Counted from the first letter of the stretch, positions 55,257 through 63,541 are shown. The stretch: 64,000 nt of DNA from Cryobacterium sp. PH31-AA6 (GCF_030063195.1 NZ_JASISS010000017.1:1-64000), one strand, 5' to 3'. Made by a program: numbers and translations. Notes: generated by a model from the letters alone, not told the origin.

Positions 55257-56078
55257 CTAGCGCCACCACTCGTCGAACATCGACGCGGGCACTCGACGCT
55301 TGTGCTCGGTAGCGAGGTACCTCTTCTCGATGGCGTCCCCGGCCTCGTCGTCGACAGGGAGTCCCTCAAGGAAGTCGTCGATCTGTTCGTAACGCAGACC
55401 GAGGTTGGCCTCGTCGGTCTGGCCGGGGTTGTGGTCGAGCAGGTCCGCGGTCGGCGGCTTCAGGTAGAGACGTTCCGGGGCACCGAGTTCGACCAGCAGG
55501 GCACGACCCTGCCGTTTGCTGAGCCCGGTGAGCGGAAGGATGTCGGTTCCACCGTCACCGTATTTCGTGAAGAATCCGGTGACCGCCTCCGCGGCGTGGT
55601 CGGTACCGACCACGAGGAGTCCCTGCGAACCGGCGAGGGCATACTGGGCGACCATCCGGGCGCGGGCCTTGACGTTGCCCTTGTCGAAGTCGGGCAGTTC
55701 CCGGCCCGTGCTGTCGAAATACTCCGTGTCGATTCCATCCACGGCCCGCGCGATGTTGAACGTGGTGACGGACTGGGGTTGGATGAATCCGAGGGCCAAC
55801 TGGGCGTCATCCTCGTCGCGCTGAACGGCGTAGGGCAGGCGCACGGCCAGGAAGGTGACCTGGTGGCCCTCCGCACCGAGTTGTTCCACGGCCAGCTGGC
55901 ACAACCGTCCGGCCAGGCTCGAATCCTGGCCTCCGCTTATCCCGAGCACGAGGCCCTTGGCCCCGGTACGCAACAGGTAGTCGACGAGGAACTGAGTGCG
56001 GCGGCGCACCTCATGCGCGGGGTCGATGGTTGGGGACACGTTCAGCTCCGCGATGATTCTCGCCTGTAGTTCTCGCAT
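55257..56078 (-). CDS. nadE: NH3-dependent NAD+ synthetase
   Basis: A 273-residue enzyme amidating deamido-NAD in the last step of NAD biosynthesis. The ATP pyrophosphatase loop is [15 protein letters not shown] near residues 42-56; [38 protein letters not shown] and LTKRQ-type [10 protein letters not shown] are also conserved. No glutaminase domain is fused, so ammonia is the nitrogen source. TAGATT lies 6 nt before ATG, predicting a leaderless mRNA. Confidence 0.95.
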   Translation of the reverse strand: MRELQARIIAELNVSPTIDPAHEVRRRTQFLVDYLLRTGAKGLVLGISGGQDSSLAGRLCQLAVEQLGAEGHQVTFLAVRLPYAVQRDEDDAQLALGFIQPQSVTTFNIARAVDGIDTEYFDSTGRELPDFDKGNVKARARMVAQYALAGSQGLLVVGTDHAAEAVTGFFTKYGDGGTDILPLTGLSKRQGRALLVELGAPERLYLKPPTADLLDHNPGQTDEANLGLRYEQIDDFLEGLPVDDEAGDAIEKRYLATEHKRRVPASMFDEWWR

Positions 56079-56084
56079 ACACCG

Positions 56085-56090
56085 AATCTA
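56085..56090 (-). promoter_or_regulatory. -10 element of leaderless nadE
   Basis: Minus-strand TAGATT is followed by CGGTGT and ATG 56078. Confidence 0.6.
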
Positions 56091-56157
56091 TCAACCCTCA
56101 CCGGGGTCAGCCCCTATCCCTCGTCGGCGGCCGGGACCGGTTCTCGCTCGGGAAGAG

Positions 56158-56233
56158 TGGTGCCCCCGGTAGGAATCGAACCTACGACAAGCGGATTAGA
56201 AGGCCGCTGCTCTATCCACTGAGCTACGGGGGC
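56158..56233 (-). tRNA. tRNA-Arg (anticodon TCT)
   Basis: Minus-strand cloverleaf: acceptor GCCCCCG/CGGGGGC, anticodon loop CTTCTAA, T arm GTAGG-TTCGATT-CCTAC, discriminator A and an encoded CCA. The anticodon stem ends in a C-T mismatch. Confidence 0.93.
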
Positions 56234-56327
56234 GGAAAGTGCGTTTCAAGGCTACCCCACGTGCGGTGGGCCCGACTTCCCTTAATTTCCGGGGAGTGCC
56301 GAGGCGTTTTCGCAGGGTTCGGATTGC

Positions 56328-56588
56328 TCACAGGGCTTTTGCGATCGCCACGAGCACCTGGGCGAGGGTGGGCACGCCGGACGCCCGGAATACCTCCGCG
56401 CCGGCCGCATCATGCACGATGACCGTCGGGGTGATCCGGATGTCGTTCGCCTCGGCCTCGGCCGGGTCCCTGACCACATCGACCTCGCGCACCCTCGCCT
56501 GGGGCACCAGGCGTTCCACCTCCGCCAGCACTGCCCTGGTCTGGCGGCACGGCTCGCAGAATGCGGTGGAGAAGTAGGTGAGTTCCAT
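56328..56588 (-). CDS. Small thioredoxin-like protein
   Basis: An 86-residue thioredoxin-fold protein. The redox motif FCEPC is near residues 11-15, the cis-Pro segment is ITPTVIV, and the chain ends after the last helix. It is shorter than classic thioredoxin, closer to glutaredoxin-like size; it may reduce disulphides or serve as an electron carrier. No signal peptide. Confidence 0.88.
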   Translation of the reverse strand: MELTYFSTAFCEPCRQTRAVLAEVERLVPQARVREVDVVRDPAEAEANDIRITPTVIVHDAAGAEVFRASGVPTLAQVLVAIAKAL

Positions 56589-56694
56589 CGAGGTTCCTTC
56601 GAGACTGGGGTGACATCGCGGACGCCGACGAGGTCGGACACCAGTCTACGACCGGTGTCGGATCGACCCCGAGGGGCCGGTCGGCGGCCGCCGC

Positions 56695-56700
56695 TAGACT
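56695..56700 (+). promoter_or_regulatory. -10 element of leaderless orn
   Basis: TAGACT is followed by CGCCTC and ATG 56707. Confidence 0.6.
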
Positions 56701-56706
56701 CGCCTC

Positions 56707-57327
56707 ATGACAAAAAGTAGTGACCGGTTGGTGTGGATCGACTGTGAAATGACCGGTTTGGACCTGGACAAAGATGAACTCGTCGAAATCGCGGTCGTGA
56801 TCACCGACTACGACCTCAACATCATCGACCCGGGCCTCGACATCGTGATCAAGCCGAACGACTCCGCCCTCGCCAATATGGGTGACTTCGTCCGGGACAT
56901 GCACACCACCTCCGGGCTGATCACCGAGATCCCCCACGGGGTCAGTGCCGCCGAAGCCGAGTTCGAGGTCCTCGAGTACGTGCTGAAGTTCATCCCGGCC
57001 GAGCAGAAGGCTCCGCTGGCGGGAAACTCGATCGGCACGGACCGCGCATTCCTGACCAGGTACATGCCGCGCCTGGACAATCAGCTTCACTACCGCAACG
57101 TGGACGTGTCGTCGATCAAGGAACTCGCCCGGCGCTGGTACCCGCGGGTGTACTTCAACGCACCGGCGAAGGACGGCGGACACCGCGCGCTGGCCGACAT
57201 CCTGGAGTCCATCCGCGAGCTCGCCTACTACCGCCAGACGGTGTTCGTGTCCGACCCCGGACCCACCAGCGACGAGGCAAAATCGCGCGCGGTCGACGCG
57301 GTGAACAATTTCAGTCCAAACGTGTAA
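56707..57327 (+). CDS. orn: Oligoribonuclease
   Basis: A 206-residue DEDDh 3'-5' exonuclease that degrades 2-5-mer RNAs and linear di-nucleotides such as pGpG. Exo I is [20 protein letters not shown] near residues 10-29, Exo II is [18 protein letters not shown], and Exo III is [16 protein letters not shown] with the catalytic His. It ends 44 bp before tRNA-His. Predicted leaderless from TAGACT. Confidence 0.95.
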   Translation: MTKSSDRLVWIDCEMTGLDLDKDELVEIAVVITDYDLNIIDPGLDIVIKPNDSALANMGDFVRDMHTTSGLITEIPHGVSAAEAEFEVLEYVLKFIPAEQKAPLAGNSIGTDRAFLTRYMPRLDNQLHYRNVDVSSIKELARRWYPRVYFNAPAKDGGHRALADILESIRELAYYRQTVFVSDPGPTSDEAKSRAVDAVNNFSPNV

Positions 57328-57333
57328 TAGAAT
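57328..57333 (+). promoter_or_regulatory. Possible -10 element for tRNA-His
   Basis: TAGAAT lies 38 bp upstream of the tRNA-His 5' end and just after the orn stop. Confidence 0.4.
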
Positions 57334-57371
57334 TCTTGAGTTGCCTCTCCTCCGGGAGACCGGCAGCGCAT

Positions 57372-57448
57372 GGTGGGTATAGCTCAGCTGGTAGAGCATC
57401 CGGTTGTGGTCCGGAAGGCCGCGGGTTCAAGCCCCGTTACTCACCCCA
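57372..57448 (+). tRNA. tRNA-His (anticodon GTG)
   Basis: 77 nt with the extra G-1, acceptor GTGGGTA/TACTCAC, anticodon loop TTGTGGT and stem CCGG/CCGG, T arm CGGG-TTCAAG-CCCCG, and encoded CCA at 57446-57448. Confidence 0.96.
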
Positions 57449-57454
57449 TATGGT

Positions 57455-57486
57455 CAGAAGCTCCACCTCGTGTGGAGCTTCTGCGT
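57455..57486 (+). terminator. Terminator of tRNA-His
   Basis: CAGAAGCTCCAC pairs perfectly with GTGGAGCTTCTG (57472-57483) across a 5-nt loop and is followed by CGTTT. Confidence 0.88.
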
Positions 57487-57525
57487 TTAACCCTCCGGTC
57501 TTCAGCGCCGTGAGATGCTGAACGG

Positions 57526-57876
57526 ATGCTGCAACACACCAACGAAGAGTTCGAACGCCTCGTCGTCGACGAGCTCGATCTCCTCCCTGACGACATGGTC
57601 GACGGGCTGGACAATGTGATTTTCGTGGTCGAGGACCGCCCCGAGGACGGCACCCTGGATACCCTCGGGCTCTATGACGGCGTGGCCCTGACCGAACGCG
57701 GACAGTACGGTTTCGGCGAGATGCCCGATCGCATCGTTTTATTCCGCGAACCGCTCCTTGCCCTGTGCGTCGACCTGGACGAGTTGCGCGACCAGATCCA
57801 CATCACCCTCGTACATGAGATCGCGCACTTCTACGGCATCGATGACGACAGGCTGCACGAGCTCGGCTGGGGATGA
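57526..57876 (+). CDS. Minimal metallopeptidase-like (zincin) protein
   Basis: A 116-residue cytoplasmic protein of the PF06262 type. Near the C terminus ITLVHEIAHFYGIDDDRLHELGW contains HEIAH and a distal Asp/His, the core of a minimal zincin. The rest lacks a full peptidase domain, so proteolysis is unproven. No clear leaderless promoter is seen; ATG 57526 is the first start after the terminator. Confidence 0.88.
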   Translation: MLQHTNEEFERLVVDELDLLPDDMVDGLDNVIFVVEDRPEDGTLDTLGLYDGVALTERGQYGFGEMPDRIVLFREPLLALCVDLDELRDQIHITLVHEIAHFYGIDDDRLHELGWG

Positions 57877-57888
57877 CCCCTCGCTTGC

Positions 57889-57894
57889 TAGCCT
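57889..57894 (+). promoter_or_regulatory. -10 element of leaderless carboxypeptidase-like gene
   Basis: TAGCCT is followed by GAGCAG and ATG 57901. Confidence 0.6.
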
Positions 57895-57900
57895 GAGCAG

Positions 57901-59187
57901 ATGACTCGATTCCGCCCCGGCCGCCTCATCGGCATCACGGTCGGCGCGCTCGCGATCCTGCTGATCGGCGTGTACGGTCCAGCCACCCTCCTCGGTCCGC
58001 TCCCGGACGTGAGCGCCACCAGGGTGACCCCCGCGGCCGCCACGGCCAGCCCGTTCCCGCCCGTTCTCCCCGACCGGGGAGGCAGCGCCATCGTCGCCCA
58101 GGAGACCGTAGCCCCGGGCGAGACCACCCCCGATGCCGCCGCGATCAAGGCGACGATCCCCCTCGCCGTCGGCGGCGTCACGGATGCCCTCCCGATGGCG
58201 GCGGCGGCCAAGATCGTGACCGCCCTGGTGGTGCTGGACGCGAAACCCCTGACCGCCGGCACGGCGGAACCGAAGATCCCGATCACCGCGGCCGACTACC
58301 AGGACTACGTCGACTACGAGAATTCCGGGGCTCGTACGGTCGTCGTCTTCCCCGGCGAGCTGTGGACCGAGACCGAGCTGCTGCAGGCCATGGTCCTCGG
58401 CTCCAGCAACAATCATGCCGACACCCTCGCCCGATGGGCCTTCGGTTCCCTCGACGCGTACGTCGAGGCGGCCAACACCTGGCTGGCCGCGCACGGACTG
58501 GCGGGCAGTACGGTCGCAGACGCCACCGGACTGCATGACGCCAGCGCCGGCACGGCCACTGATCTCGCTTTCCTGGCCGGCATGGCCGCCGCGGACCCGG
58601 TCATTTCGGCGCTTCTTGCCAACCCGGCGTCGGCCCTGGTCGGTCAGCGTGGAGTCGACAACACCACGGCGTACCTGCCCGACGAGGGCATCACCGGCAT
58701 TTCCCGCAGCTACACGGATGCCGCCGGGGTGTGCTTTCTCTTCACCGCCCGGATCGAAAGCGGCGAATCCGCCTTCACGTTCTCCGGCGCCCTGATCGGA
58801 GAACCGGACTACGACAGCCTGAGCGCTGATCTCACCGCGTTGATGGAGAGCGCCCGCGCCGGAGTCAGTGAGCTGCCCGTGCTCGCCAAGGGCGACGCCT
58901 TCGTGCAGTTCACCACCCCGTGGGGTGCGACCTCGGCCGGAACCGTGCGCGCGTCGAAGACCCGGTTCGGTTGGCAGGCGCAGGCCCCCGGTGCTGCAAC
59001 GGTCACCCTGGACAGCTTCTCAACGGGGCGGGCGGGGCGCACCATCGGCCGGGTCTCGGTCGAAGCCGGTGGCATCCCCGTCTCCGCGCCGCTCGTGCTC
59101 GATCGCACGATCAGCGCACCGGGTCCGGGCTGGCGGCTGCTGAACCCGGTGCCGATGATCACCGCGCTGATCGCGGCGAATCGCTGA
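57901..59187 (+). CDS. Degenerate D-alanyl-D-alanine carboxypeptidase (likely pseudoenzyme)
   Basis: A 428-residue envelope protein of the PBP5/serine hydrolase family. An N-terminal membrane anchor or signal (residues 8-32) precedes the PBP domain. The first active motif should be SxxK, but the aligned stretch is MAAAAKIVTALVV, so the nucleophile position (101) is Ala while Lys104 remains. SxN is present as SNN (169-171). The KTG triad is replaced by SRS (268-270) in GISRSYTDAAG. Two of three motifs are therefore lost, so catalysis is unlikely; binding or structural roles remain possible. Reading frame and codon use are intact. Confidence 0.85.
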   Translation: MTRFRPGRLIGITVGALAILLIGVYGPATLLGPLPDVSATRVTPAAATASPFPPVLPDRGGSAIVAQETVAPGETTPDAAAIKATIPLAVGGVTDALPMAAAAKIVTALVVLDAKPLTAGTAEPKIPITAADYQDYVDYENSGARTVVVFPGELWTETELLQAMVLGSSNNHADTLARWAFGSLDAYVEAANTWLAAHGLAGSTVADATGLHDASAGTATDLAFLAGMAAADPVISALLANPASALVGQRGVDNTTAYLPDEGITGISRSYTDAAGVCFLFTARIESGESAFTFSGALIGEPDYDSLSADLTALMESARAGVSELPVLAKGDAFVQFTTPWGATSAGTVRASKTRFGWQAQAPGAATVTLDSFSTGRAGRTIGRVSVEAGGIPVSAPLVLDRTISAPGPGWRLLNPVPMITALIAANR

Positions 59188-59197
59188 CCGCGGCCAA

Positions 59198-59467
59198 TCA
59201 GATCAGGTTGTTGGGTTCGTCGGTCGGGATGTACGGGTCGCTGTCGCCGGCGTCGAACCGGTAACGCACATGCAGTCGCCCCTGCACGTCACGCGCGTCG
59301 ACCTCGTCGTACCAGAACAGGGCTTCGATGCCCTCGACGGCGGCGAGCATACTGACCCGGACATCGTGCTTGCCGTGGACGAGCACCCGGGAATCCACCT
59401 GACCCTCCAGGGGGCCGTCGATGAACTCTGCCGTGTAGGCGACGTTGGCTGTTTCGGAGCTGACCAT
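59198..59467 (-). CDS. Small conserved hypothetical protein
   Basis: An 89-residue acidic, probably beta-rich protein with no membrane segment (AEFIDGPLEGQVDSRVLVHGKHDVRVSM..YEV-like strands). I do not recognise it. TAGGTT lies 6 nt before ATG 59467, predicting a leaderless mRNA. It ends 10 bp after the convergent carboxypeptidase-like gene. Confidence 0.72.
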   Translation of the reverse strand: MVSSETANVAYTAEFIDGPLEGQVDSRVLVHGKHDVRVSMLAAVEGIEALFWYDEVDARDVQGRLHVRYRFDAGDSDPYIPTDEPNNLI

Positions 59468-59473
59468 GTCTCC

Positions 59474-59479
59474 AACCTA
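59474..59479 (-). promoter_or_regulatory. -10 element of leaderless small protein gene
   Basis: Minus-strand TAGGTT is followed by GGAGAC and ATG 59467; GGAG could also act as a Shine-Dalgarno. Confidence 0.5.
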
Positions 59480-60058
59480 GCCCCGGACGACCGGTTTGTG
59501 GGCGGCCTGCAGAAACGGGTTCTCGGGCGTGCCGCTGAGCCGGATCGTTGCGCCCCGCTCGGGGTCGTCCCGGCCCAGGTAGGCCTCCCACTCGGCCTGC
59601 CACTCGTCCCAGTGCGAGCGGAACAGTTCGCCGTCCCGGTCGAGGGCGCGCCGCTTGCGGATACCGTCGTCGGCGGACAGCCAGATCCTGGTCCGGCTGA
59701 ACCGAAGATGCTCGGCGGCGAGAGCGCCGCAGCCTTCCACGATGAGCGGTCGCGCCGGATCGACCGGGTGCCATTCGGCCGGGCGCTCGCTCTCCCAGTC
59801 GTAGCGCTGCCAGGCGGCCGGGCGACCCAGGTCCCGTGGTGCAAGCACCCGGTTGGTCAGGTGGTCGATGGCGGCGTCGAGTCCGTGCCATCCGGGGTAG
59901 ATGTCGTCCAGTCGCACGAGCTGTGGCTTCGGCTCCCCCGGCCACGCCGCGGCCAGCAGGTCGGCCAGCGTGCTCTTGCCCGCACCGCTCGGCCCGTCGA
60001 TCAGTACGACGGGTGCCGGCCCGGTACCGGCCAGGGCGGCCAGAACGGGCGCGAGCAT
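59477..60058 (-). CDS. Uridine kinase-like P-loop NTPase
   Basis: A 193-residue kinase-fold protein. Walker A is VVLIDGPSGAGKSTLADLLAAAWP near residues 17-40; LVRLDDIYPGWHGLDAA resembles the Asp-containing substrate loop of uridine kinase. RPLIVEGCGAL follows as a Walker B-like strand. Substrate unproven. It begins 22 bp after the ECF T-component stop and may belong to the thiamin-regulated operon. Longer frames upstream overlap that gene and are not favoured; ATG 60058 is used. Confidence 0.85.
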   Translation of the reverse strand: MLAPVLAALAGTGPAPVVLIDGPSGAGKSTLADLLAAAWPGEPKPQLVRLDDIYPGWHGLDAAIDHLTNRVLAPRDLGRPAAWQRYDWESERPAEWHPVDPARPLIVEGCGALAAEHLRFSRTRIWLSADDGIRKRRALDRDGELFRSHWDEWQAEWEAYLGRDDPERGATIRLSGTPENPFLQAAHKPVVRG

Positions 60059-60080
60059 CGCCGGCGACCGCTCGCCTCGG

Positions 60081-60863
60081 TCAGCCGAGGACAAAGTTCC
60101 AGCTTCCCGTCGCGACCGACACGGAGACGGCCAGGAGGGCGACGAACAGGCCAATGCCGACCAAGGCATATTCCCGACCGCCGAAGCTGGACTCCCGAGC
60201 CCAGGTGCGCGTGATCGGGGCGCCGAAGCCCCGCGCCTCCATCGCCGTCGCCAGTTTGCTCCCGCGCCGAATGGACAGCACCAGCAGCGCGAACGCCTGG
60301 CTGCCCAGGCGGCGGATCGCACCGCCGTCGCCGATCCCCCTGGCCCGCCTGGCCAGTTCGAGGGCCCGCCAGTCCTCGATGAACAGTCCGACCAGCCGGA
60401 GTCCGGCGAGGCCGCCGAGCACGAACCGGGACGGCAGCCGCACCACCTGGGCGAGTCCGTCGGCAAGATCGGTGGGGTCGACCGTGACGAACAACACCAC
60501 CGACGGCAGGCCGATCGCCAGGATTCGCAGGGTTGTCGCCACGGCCAGTTCGCTGGACCCCTCCGTCACGTGGATGAGCCCGAACGTCCAGTAGACCTGA
60601 CCGGCCGCCTGCCCGTAGAGCAGCGTGGTGAGCCCCGCCATCGGCGCTGCCAGCCAGACCGGCAGGGTGCGGAGCAGGAACATCCGCGCGCTGAGCCCGG
60701 CCCAAAAGAACAACACGAACTCGCACCCGAGCGCCACCAGGGCGGATACCCAGTCGATGGTGAGCATGAGGACCCCGGCCAGCACGAGCGCGGCCGCCAG
60801 CTTCGCCACCGGATTGACCCGGAAGATGGCCCGAGTGCCGACGGGGATCGTGAGCAGGCTCAT
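60081..60863 (-). CDS. ykoC: ECF transporter T component (YkoC-like)
   Basis: A 260-residue transmembrane EcfT/CbiQ-family protein with five to six helices. It carries the two Ala-Arg-Gly coupling motifs that grip the ATPases (ARRARGIGDGG and AMEARGFGAP). Its ATG overlaps the ATPase stop (ATGA, 60860-60863). It works with the adjacent S and ATPase genes to import hydroxymethylpyrimidine or thiamin (inference from the riboswitch). Confidence 0.9.
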   Translation of the reverse strand: MSLLTIPVGTRAIFRVNPVAKLAAALVLAGVLMLTIDWVSALVALGCEFVLFFWAGLSARMFLLRTLPVWLAAPMAGLTTLLYGQAAGQVYWTFGLIHVTEGSSELAVATTLRILAIGLPSVVLFVTVDPTDLADGLAQVVRLPSRFVLGGLAGLRLVGLFIEDWRALELARRARGIGDGGAIRRLGSQAFALLVLSIRRGSKLATAMEARGFGAPITRTWARESSFGGREYALVGIGLFVALLAVSVSVATGSWNFVLG

Positions 60864-62362
60864 CGGGGCACCGCCGGCTGTCCCGCCACCGTGCCGAGCA
60901 GGCGGTATTCGCGGTCGGCGACGGCCGCGACGAATTCACTGTCGTGGGAGACGGCCAGCACACCGGTGCCGTCGTCGATCAGCTCGATCAGGAGACCAAC
61001 GACCTCCCGCCAGGTGCGGAAGTCCTGCCCGAACGTCGGCTCGTCCAGCACCAGGAGGCGCGGTTGGGTGGCCAGCACCGTGCCGACCGAGAGGCGCCTC
61101 TTCTCGCCACCGGACAGGGTGAACGGGTTCGCCCCGGCCAGGTGGTCGAGCCTGAGCCTCTGGAGCAGGACGTCAACACGCCCGTCGACCGCGGCTCCGC
61201 TCCGACCGAGGGCTCGCGGTCCAACCCCGAGCTCCGCCCGCACGGTGCCGGCGACGAATTGATGTTCCGGGTCCTGGAATACCGTGCCGACCCGACTCAG
61301 CAACTGGCGCGAGGTCCAGGCGATCGGTGCGGCCGGCGCGCCATCGGCGAAGCCCGCGCTTGCCTGCAGTCGACCGCCGGACGGTTTGAGAAGCCCGGCC
61401 AGGGTCAGCGCCAGGGTCGATTTTCCGGCCCCGTTCGGGCCGGTCACGGCCAGGGCGGAACCGGCCAGCACCGTGAGATTGAGATCCCTGGCGACCTCGA
61501 GATTCTTCGTGCGCGCAATGGAGAGGCCCTCGGCGCGAAGCAGGATGCCGTGCGCCGCGTCGGGGGCGACGGACCGCCGGGCGGGAAGCCCGTGTCCGCG
61601 TCCGGGTACCCAGACCCCGGCCGTAGAGAGCCGCTCACCCTGGTTCTCGAGCACGTCCTCCGGTCGCCCGTCGGCCAGCACTCCCCCGGCCTGGTCGAGC
61701 ACGATCACCCGGTTGACCAGGTCCTGCCAGACGGCCACCCGGTGCTCGATCACGATGAACGTCGCCGCCGAGTGCTCGAGCACCCGGGCGACGGCGTCAC
61801 GAACCTCGGTGACGCCATCCGGATCGAGGTTCGCCGTCGGCTCGTCGAGCAGCAGCAGCCCCGGCCTCATCGCCAGCACACCGGCCAGGGCGAGTCGTTG
61901 TTTCTGCCCGCCGGACAACGCCGAGGTCGGATGGTCCAGCGGCACGTCCAGGCCCACCATCTCGAGGCCCTCGTGCACGCGCCGCCAGATTTCTTCGCGG
62001 GGCACACCGAGATTCTCACAGCCGAACGCGACGTCGTCGCCGACCCTGGCGAGGATGACCTGCGAGTCCGGGTCCTGCAGCAGGAGCCCGGCCTGCCCGC
62101 GGGCCGCTGCCGGCTCGGCGCCGTTGACCAGCAGCCGCCCGTGCTGCTCGCCCTCGTCGTCTCCGCCGAGCACGCCGGCCAGGGCGTGCAGGAGCGTCGA
62201 TTTACCGGCACCGGATGCGCCGAGCAGCAGCACACGTTCGCCGGGGTCGATTCGCAGGTCGAGCCGGGCGACCGCCCAGTCCGTGCGACCGGCGTGCCTC
62301 CAGCCCCAACCCCTGGCGTCGACGGACGCACTCCGGGGCGTTGCAGAATTCGCGGCGGTCAT
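60860..62362 (-). CDS. ykoD: ECF transporter double-ABC ATPase (YkoD-like)
   Basis: A 500-residue fusion of two ABC ATPase domains. First domain: LLGASGAGKSTLL (Walker A), LSGGQKQRLALAGVLA (signature), LLLLDEPTANLDP (Walker B). Second: VTGPNGAGKSTLALT, LSGGEKRRLSVGTVLA, LVLDEPTFGQD. This fused arrangement is typical of thiamin-precursor ECF systems. The start ATG 62362 follows the S component by 13 bp; longer upstream frames overlap it. Confidence 0.93.
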   Translation of the reverse strand: MTAANSATPRSASVDARGWGWRHAGRTDWAVARLDLRIDPGERVLLLGASGAGKSTLLHALAGVLGGDDEGEQHGRLLVNGAEPAAARGQAGLLLQDPDSQVILARVGDDVAFGCENLGVPREEIWRRVHEGLEMVGLDVPLDHPTSALSGGQKQRLALAGVLAMRPGLLLLDEPTANLDPDGVTEVRDAVARVLEHSAATFIVIEHRVAVWQDLVNRVIVLDQAGGVLADGRPEDVLENQGERLSTAGVWVPGRGHGLPARRSVAPDAAHGILLRAEGLSIARTKNLEVARDLNLTVLAGSALAVTGPNGAGKSTLALTLAGLLKPSGGRLQASAGFADGAPAAPIAWTSRQLLSRVGTVFQDPEHQFVAGTVRAELGVGPRALGRSGAAVDGRVDVLLQRLRLDHLAGANPFTLSGGEKRRLSVGTVLATQPRLLVLDEPTFGQDFRTWREVVGLLIELIDDGTGVLAVSHDSEFVAAVADREYRLLGTVAGQPAVPR

Positions 62363-62375
62363 GGTTTTGCAGGTC

Positions 62376-62993
62376 CTAGTCCGAGGCCCGAACCGCCCGG
62401 CCCGCAGCGAAGCGCGACAGCGCTCCCGTGCGGGCAAGGCCGCGCATGGCCAGCCAGGACAGCAGGCCGGCCACGACGATTCCGGAGACGACGGCAGAGA
62501 TCGTGTAGATCGCGATGAACGGCGCCGCTGAACCGGGGTACCAGAGCAGCAGATCGTTGACCGCCAGGGCGAGTCCGGCGCCGGCACCGGCCAGCAGGGC
62601 GACATACAGACGGTAGTTGCCGTAGAGGAAGAGCGCGAAGACCAGTTCGGCGCCGAGCCCCTGCACCGCCCCGGAGACGAGGATGGTGGCGCCCCAGGCG
62701 GTGCCGCCGACCAGGGTGGAGACCACGGCGGCGAGCAGCTCGGTGTAGAGCGCCGCCCCGGGTTTGCGGATGACCAGACCGCCGAGGACTCCCGCGAACA
62801 GCCAACCGCCGCCGAGGAGCGCCTGGAGTCCGGGCAGAAGCGGGGTCAGCAGCCCGCTCAGGGGGTTGTAGGCCTGGTTCCAGACCACGAAGATCAGGCC
62901 GCTGGCCACGCCGATGACGCTGGCGGTGACGATGTCGACGACCCGCCACGAGCGTGATGCCGGTCGGGTGGAGATGGTGGTTTCAGTGTGCAC
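62376..62993 (-). CDS. ykoE: ECF transporter S component, HMP/thiamin-specific (YkoE-like)
   Basis: A 205-residue substrate-binding membrane subunit with about six helices. It opens RVVDIVTASVIGVASGLIFVVWNQAYNPLSGLL, a pattern of the YkoE family, and the helices PKPGAALYTELLAAVVSTLVGG and GAVQGLGAELVFALFLYGNYRLYVALLAG follow. GTG 62993 is 9 nt after AAGGG. It is first of the operon and lies 48 bp downstream of the TPP riboswitch. Confidence 0.9.
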   Translation of the reverse strand: MHTETTISTRPASRSWRVVDIVTASVIGVASGLIFVVWNQAYNPLSGLLTPLLPGLQALLGGGWLFAGVLGGLVIRKPGAALYTELLAAVVSTLVGGTAWGATILVSGAVQGLGAELVFALFLYGNYRLYVALLAGAGAGLALAVNDLLLWYPGSAAPFIAIYTISAVVSGIVVAGLLSWLAMRGLARTGALSRFAAGRAVRASD

Positions 62994-63040
62994 TTGTCGT
63001 GCCCTTTCCGTAGAGAAAACAGGGCACGGGTACGAGATAA

Positions 63041-63131
63041 TCTGCCTCCCTGCGCTGGCATGATCCAGATCAGGTTCGACGGTCGAAGCTACGAAGCTTC
63101 CTCTCAGCCCGGTTGACCGGACTCCCGTGTT
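63041..63131 (-). ncRNA. TPP (THI-box) riboswitch
   Basis: On the minus strand the leader reads GGGAGTCCGG...CTGAGAGG...CGAACCTGATCTGGATCATG-CCAGCGCAGGGA. CTGAGA and the CCTGATCTGGATCATGCCAGCG block are the diagnostic THI-box elements that bind thiamin pyrophosphate. It should repress the ECF operon when TPP is abundant, probably by occluding translation since no strong terminator follows. Confidence 0.96.
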
Positions 63132-63139
63132 CGTAGTCG

Positions 63140-63145
63140 AGTATA
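63140..63145 (-). promoter_or_regulatory. -10 element of TPP riboswitch transcript
   Basis: Minus-strand TATACT places transcription about 7 nt before the first riboswitch stem. Confidence 0.55.
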
Positions 63146-63155
63146 GACCGGCGCC

Positions 63156-63161
63156 TAGACT
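63156..63161 (+). promoter_or_regulatory. -10 element of leaderless small ORF pair
   Basis: TAGACT is followed by CACGGG and ATG 63168. It is divergent from the riboswitch promoter 11 bp away. Confidence 0.55.
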
Positions 63162-63167
63162 CACGGG

Positions 63168-63230
63168 ATGACTGGTTTTCGACGGATGCCCCCAGGCGCC
63201 CAGGCGGCTCGTTCGGCCGGTGTGCGGTGA
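63168..63230 (+). CDS. Leaderless 20-codon small ORF
   Basis: A 20-residue Arg/Ala/Pro-rich peptide begins exactly 6 nt after TAGACT. Its TGA (63228-63230) overlaps the GTG of the next small ORF (GTGA). No known function; it could be a translated leader that delivers ribosomes to the second ORF. Confidence 0.45.
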   Translation: MTGFRRMPPGAQAARSAGVR

Positions 63231-63388
63231 CCGTCGCCGTGCCGCTTGTGCTCGCGGCGCTGCTGATCCTGTTACTGCGTCGTTTCATCCTGCGCCGACG
63301 CCGGATCCTCCTCGGGCTTCCGGTGCGGGGTCCGTTTCGCCTGCCGGCCTGGCTCGTGCCGCGCTGGCTCCATGGTGGACGACGCTGA
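63227..63388 (+). CDS. Small single-pass membrane protein
   Basis: A 53-residue ORF beginning VTVAVPLVLAALLILLLRRF, a clear hydrophobic helix of about 16 residues followed by an Arg-rich stretch (RRFILRRRRILLG), which predicts a cytoplasmic C terminus. It overlaps the preceding 20-codon ORF by 4 bp and has no Shine-Dalgarno of its own, so coupling is likely. No family recognised. Confidence 0.5.
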   Translation: MTVAVPLVLAALLILLLRRFILRRRRILLGLPVRGPFRLPAWLVPRWLHGGRR

Positions 63389-63468
63389 CCTCTCCCGCCG
63401 ACACGCACCGTTCGGGCCACTCGTCCGTTCCGGGCCCCGCCGTGCCCGTGTACGCTGGAACGTGGTGA

Positions 63469-63522
63469 GTCGGGAAGTCTGGTCGACATCCTATTGTCAT
63501 GCCGTGAATCTGACATCCCGAC
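63469..63522 (+). other. Hairpin in nhaA leader
   Basis: GTCGGGAAGTC (63469-63479) and GACATCCCGAC (63512-63522) can pair with one mismatch around a 32-nt loop. The arm ends 9 bp before the AAAGGA ribosome site of nhaA, so folding could influence its translation. Confidence 0.45.
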
Positions 63523-63541
63523 AATCACCAAAGGAATCTTT

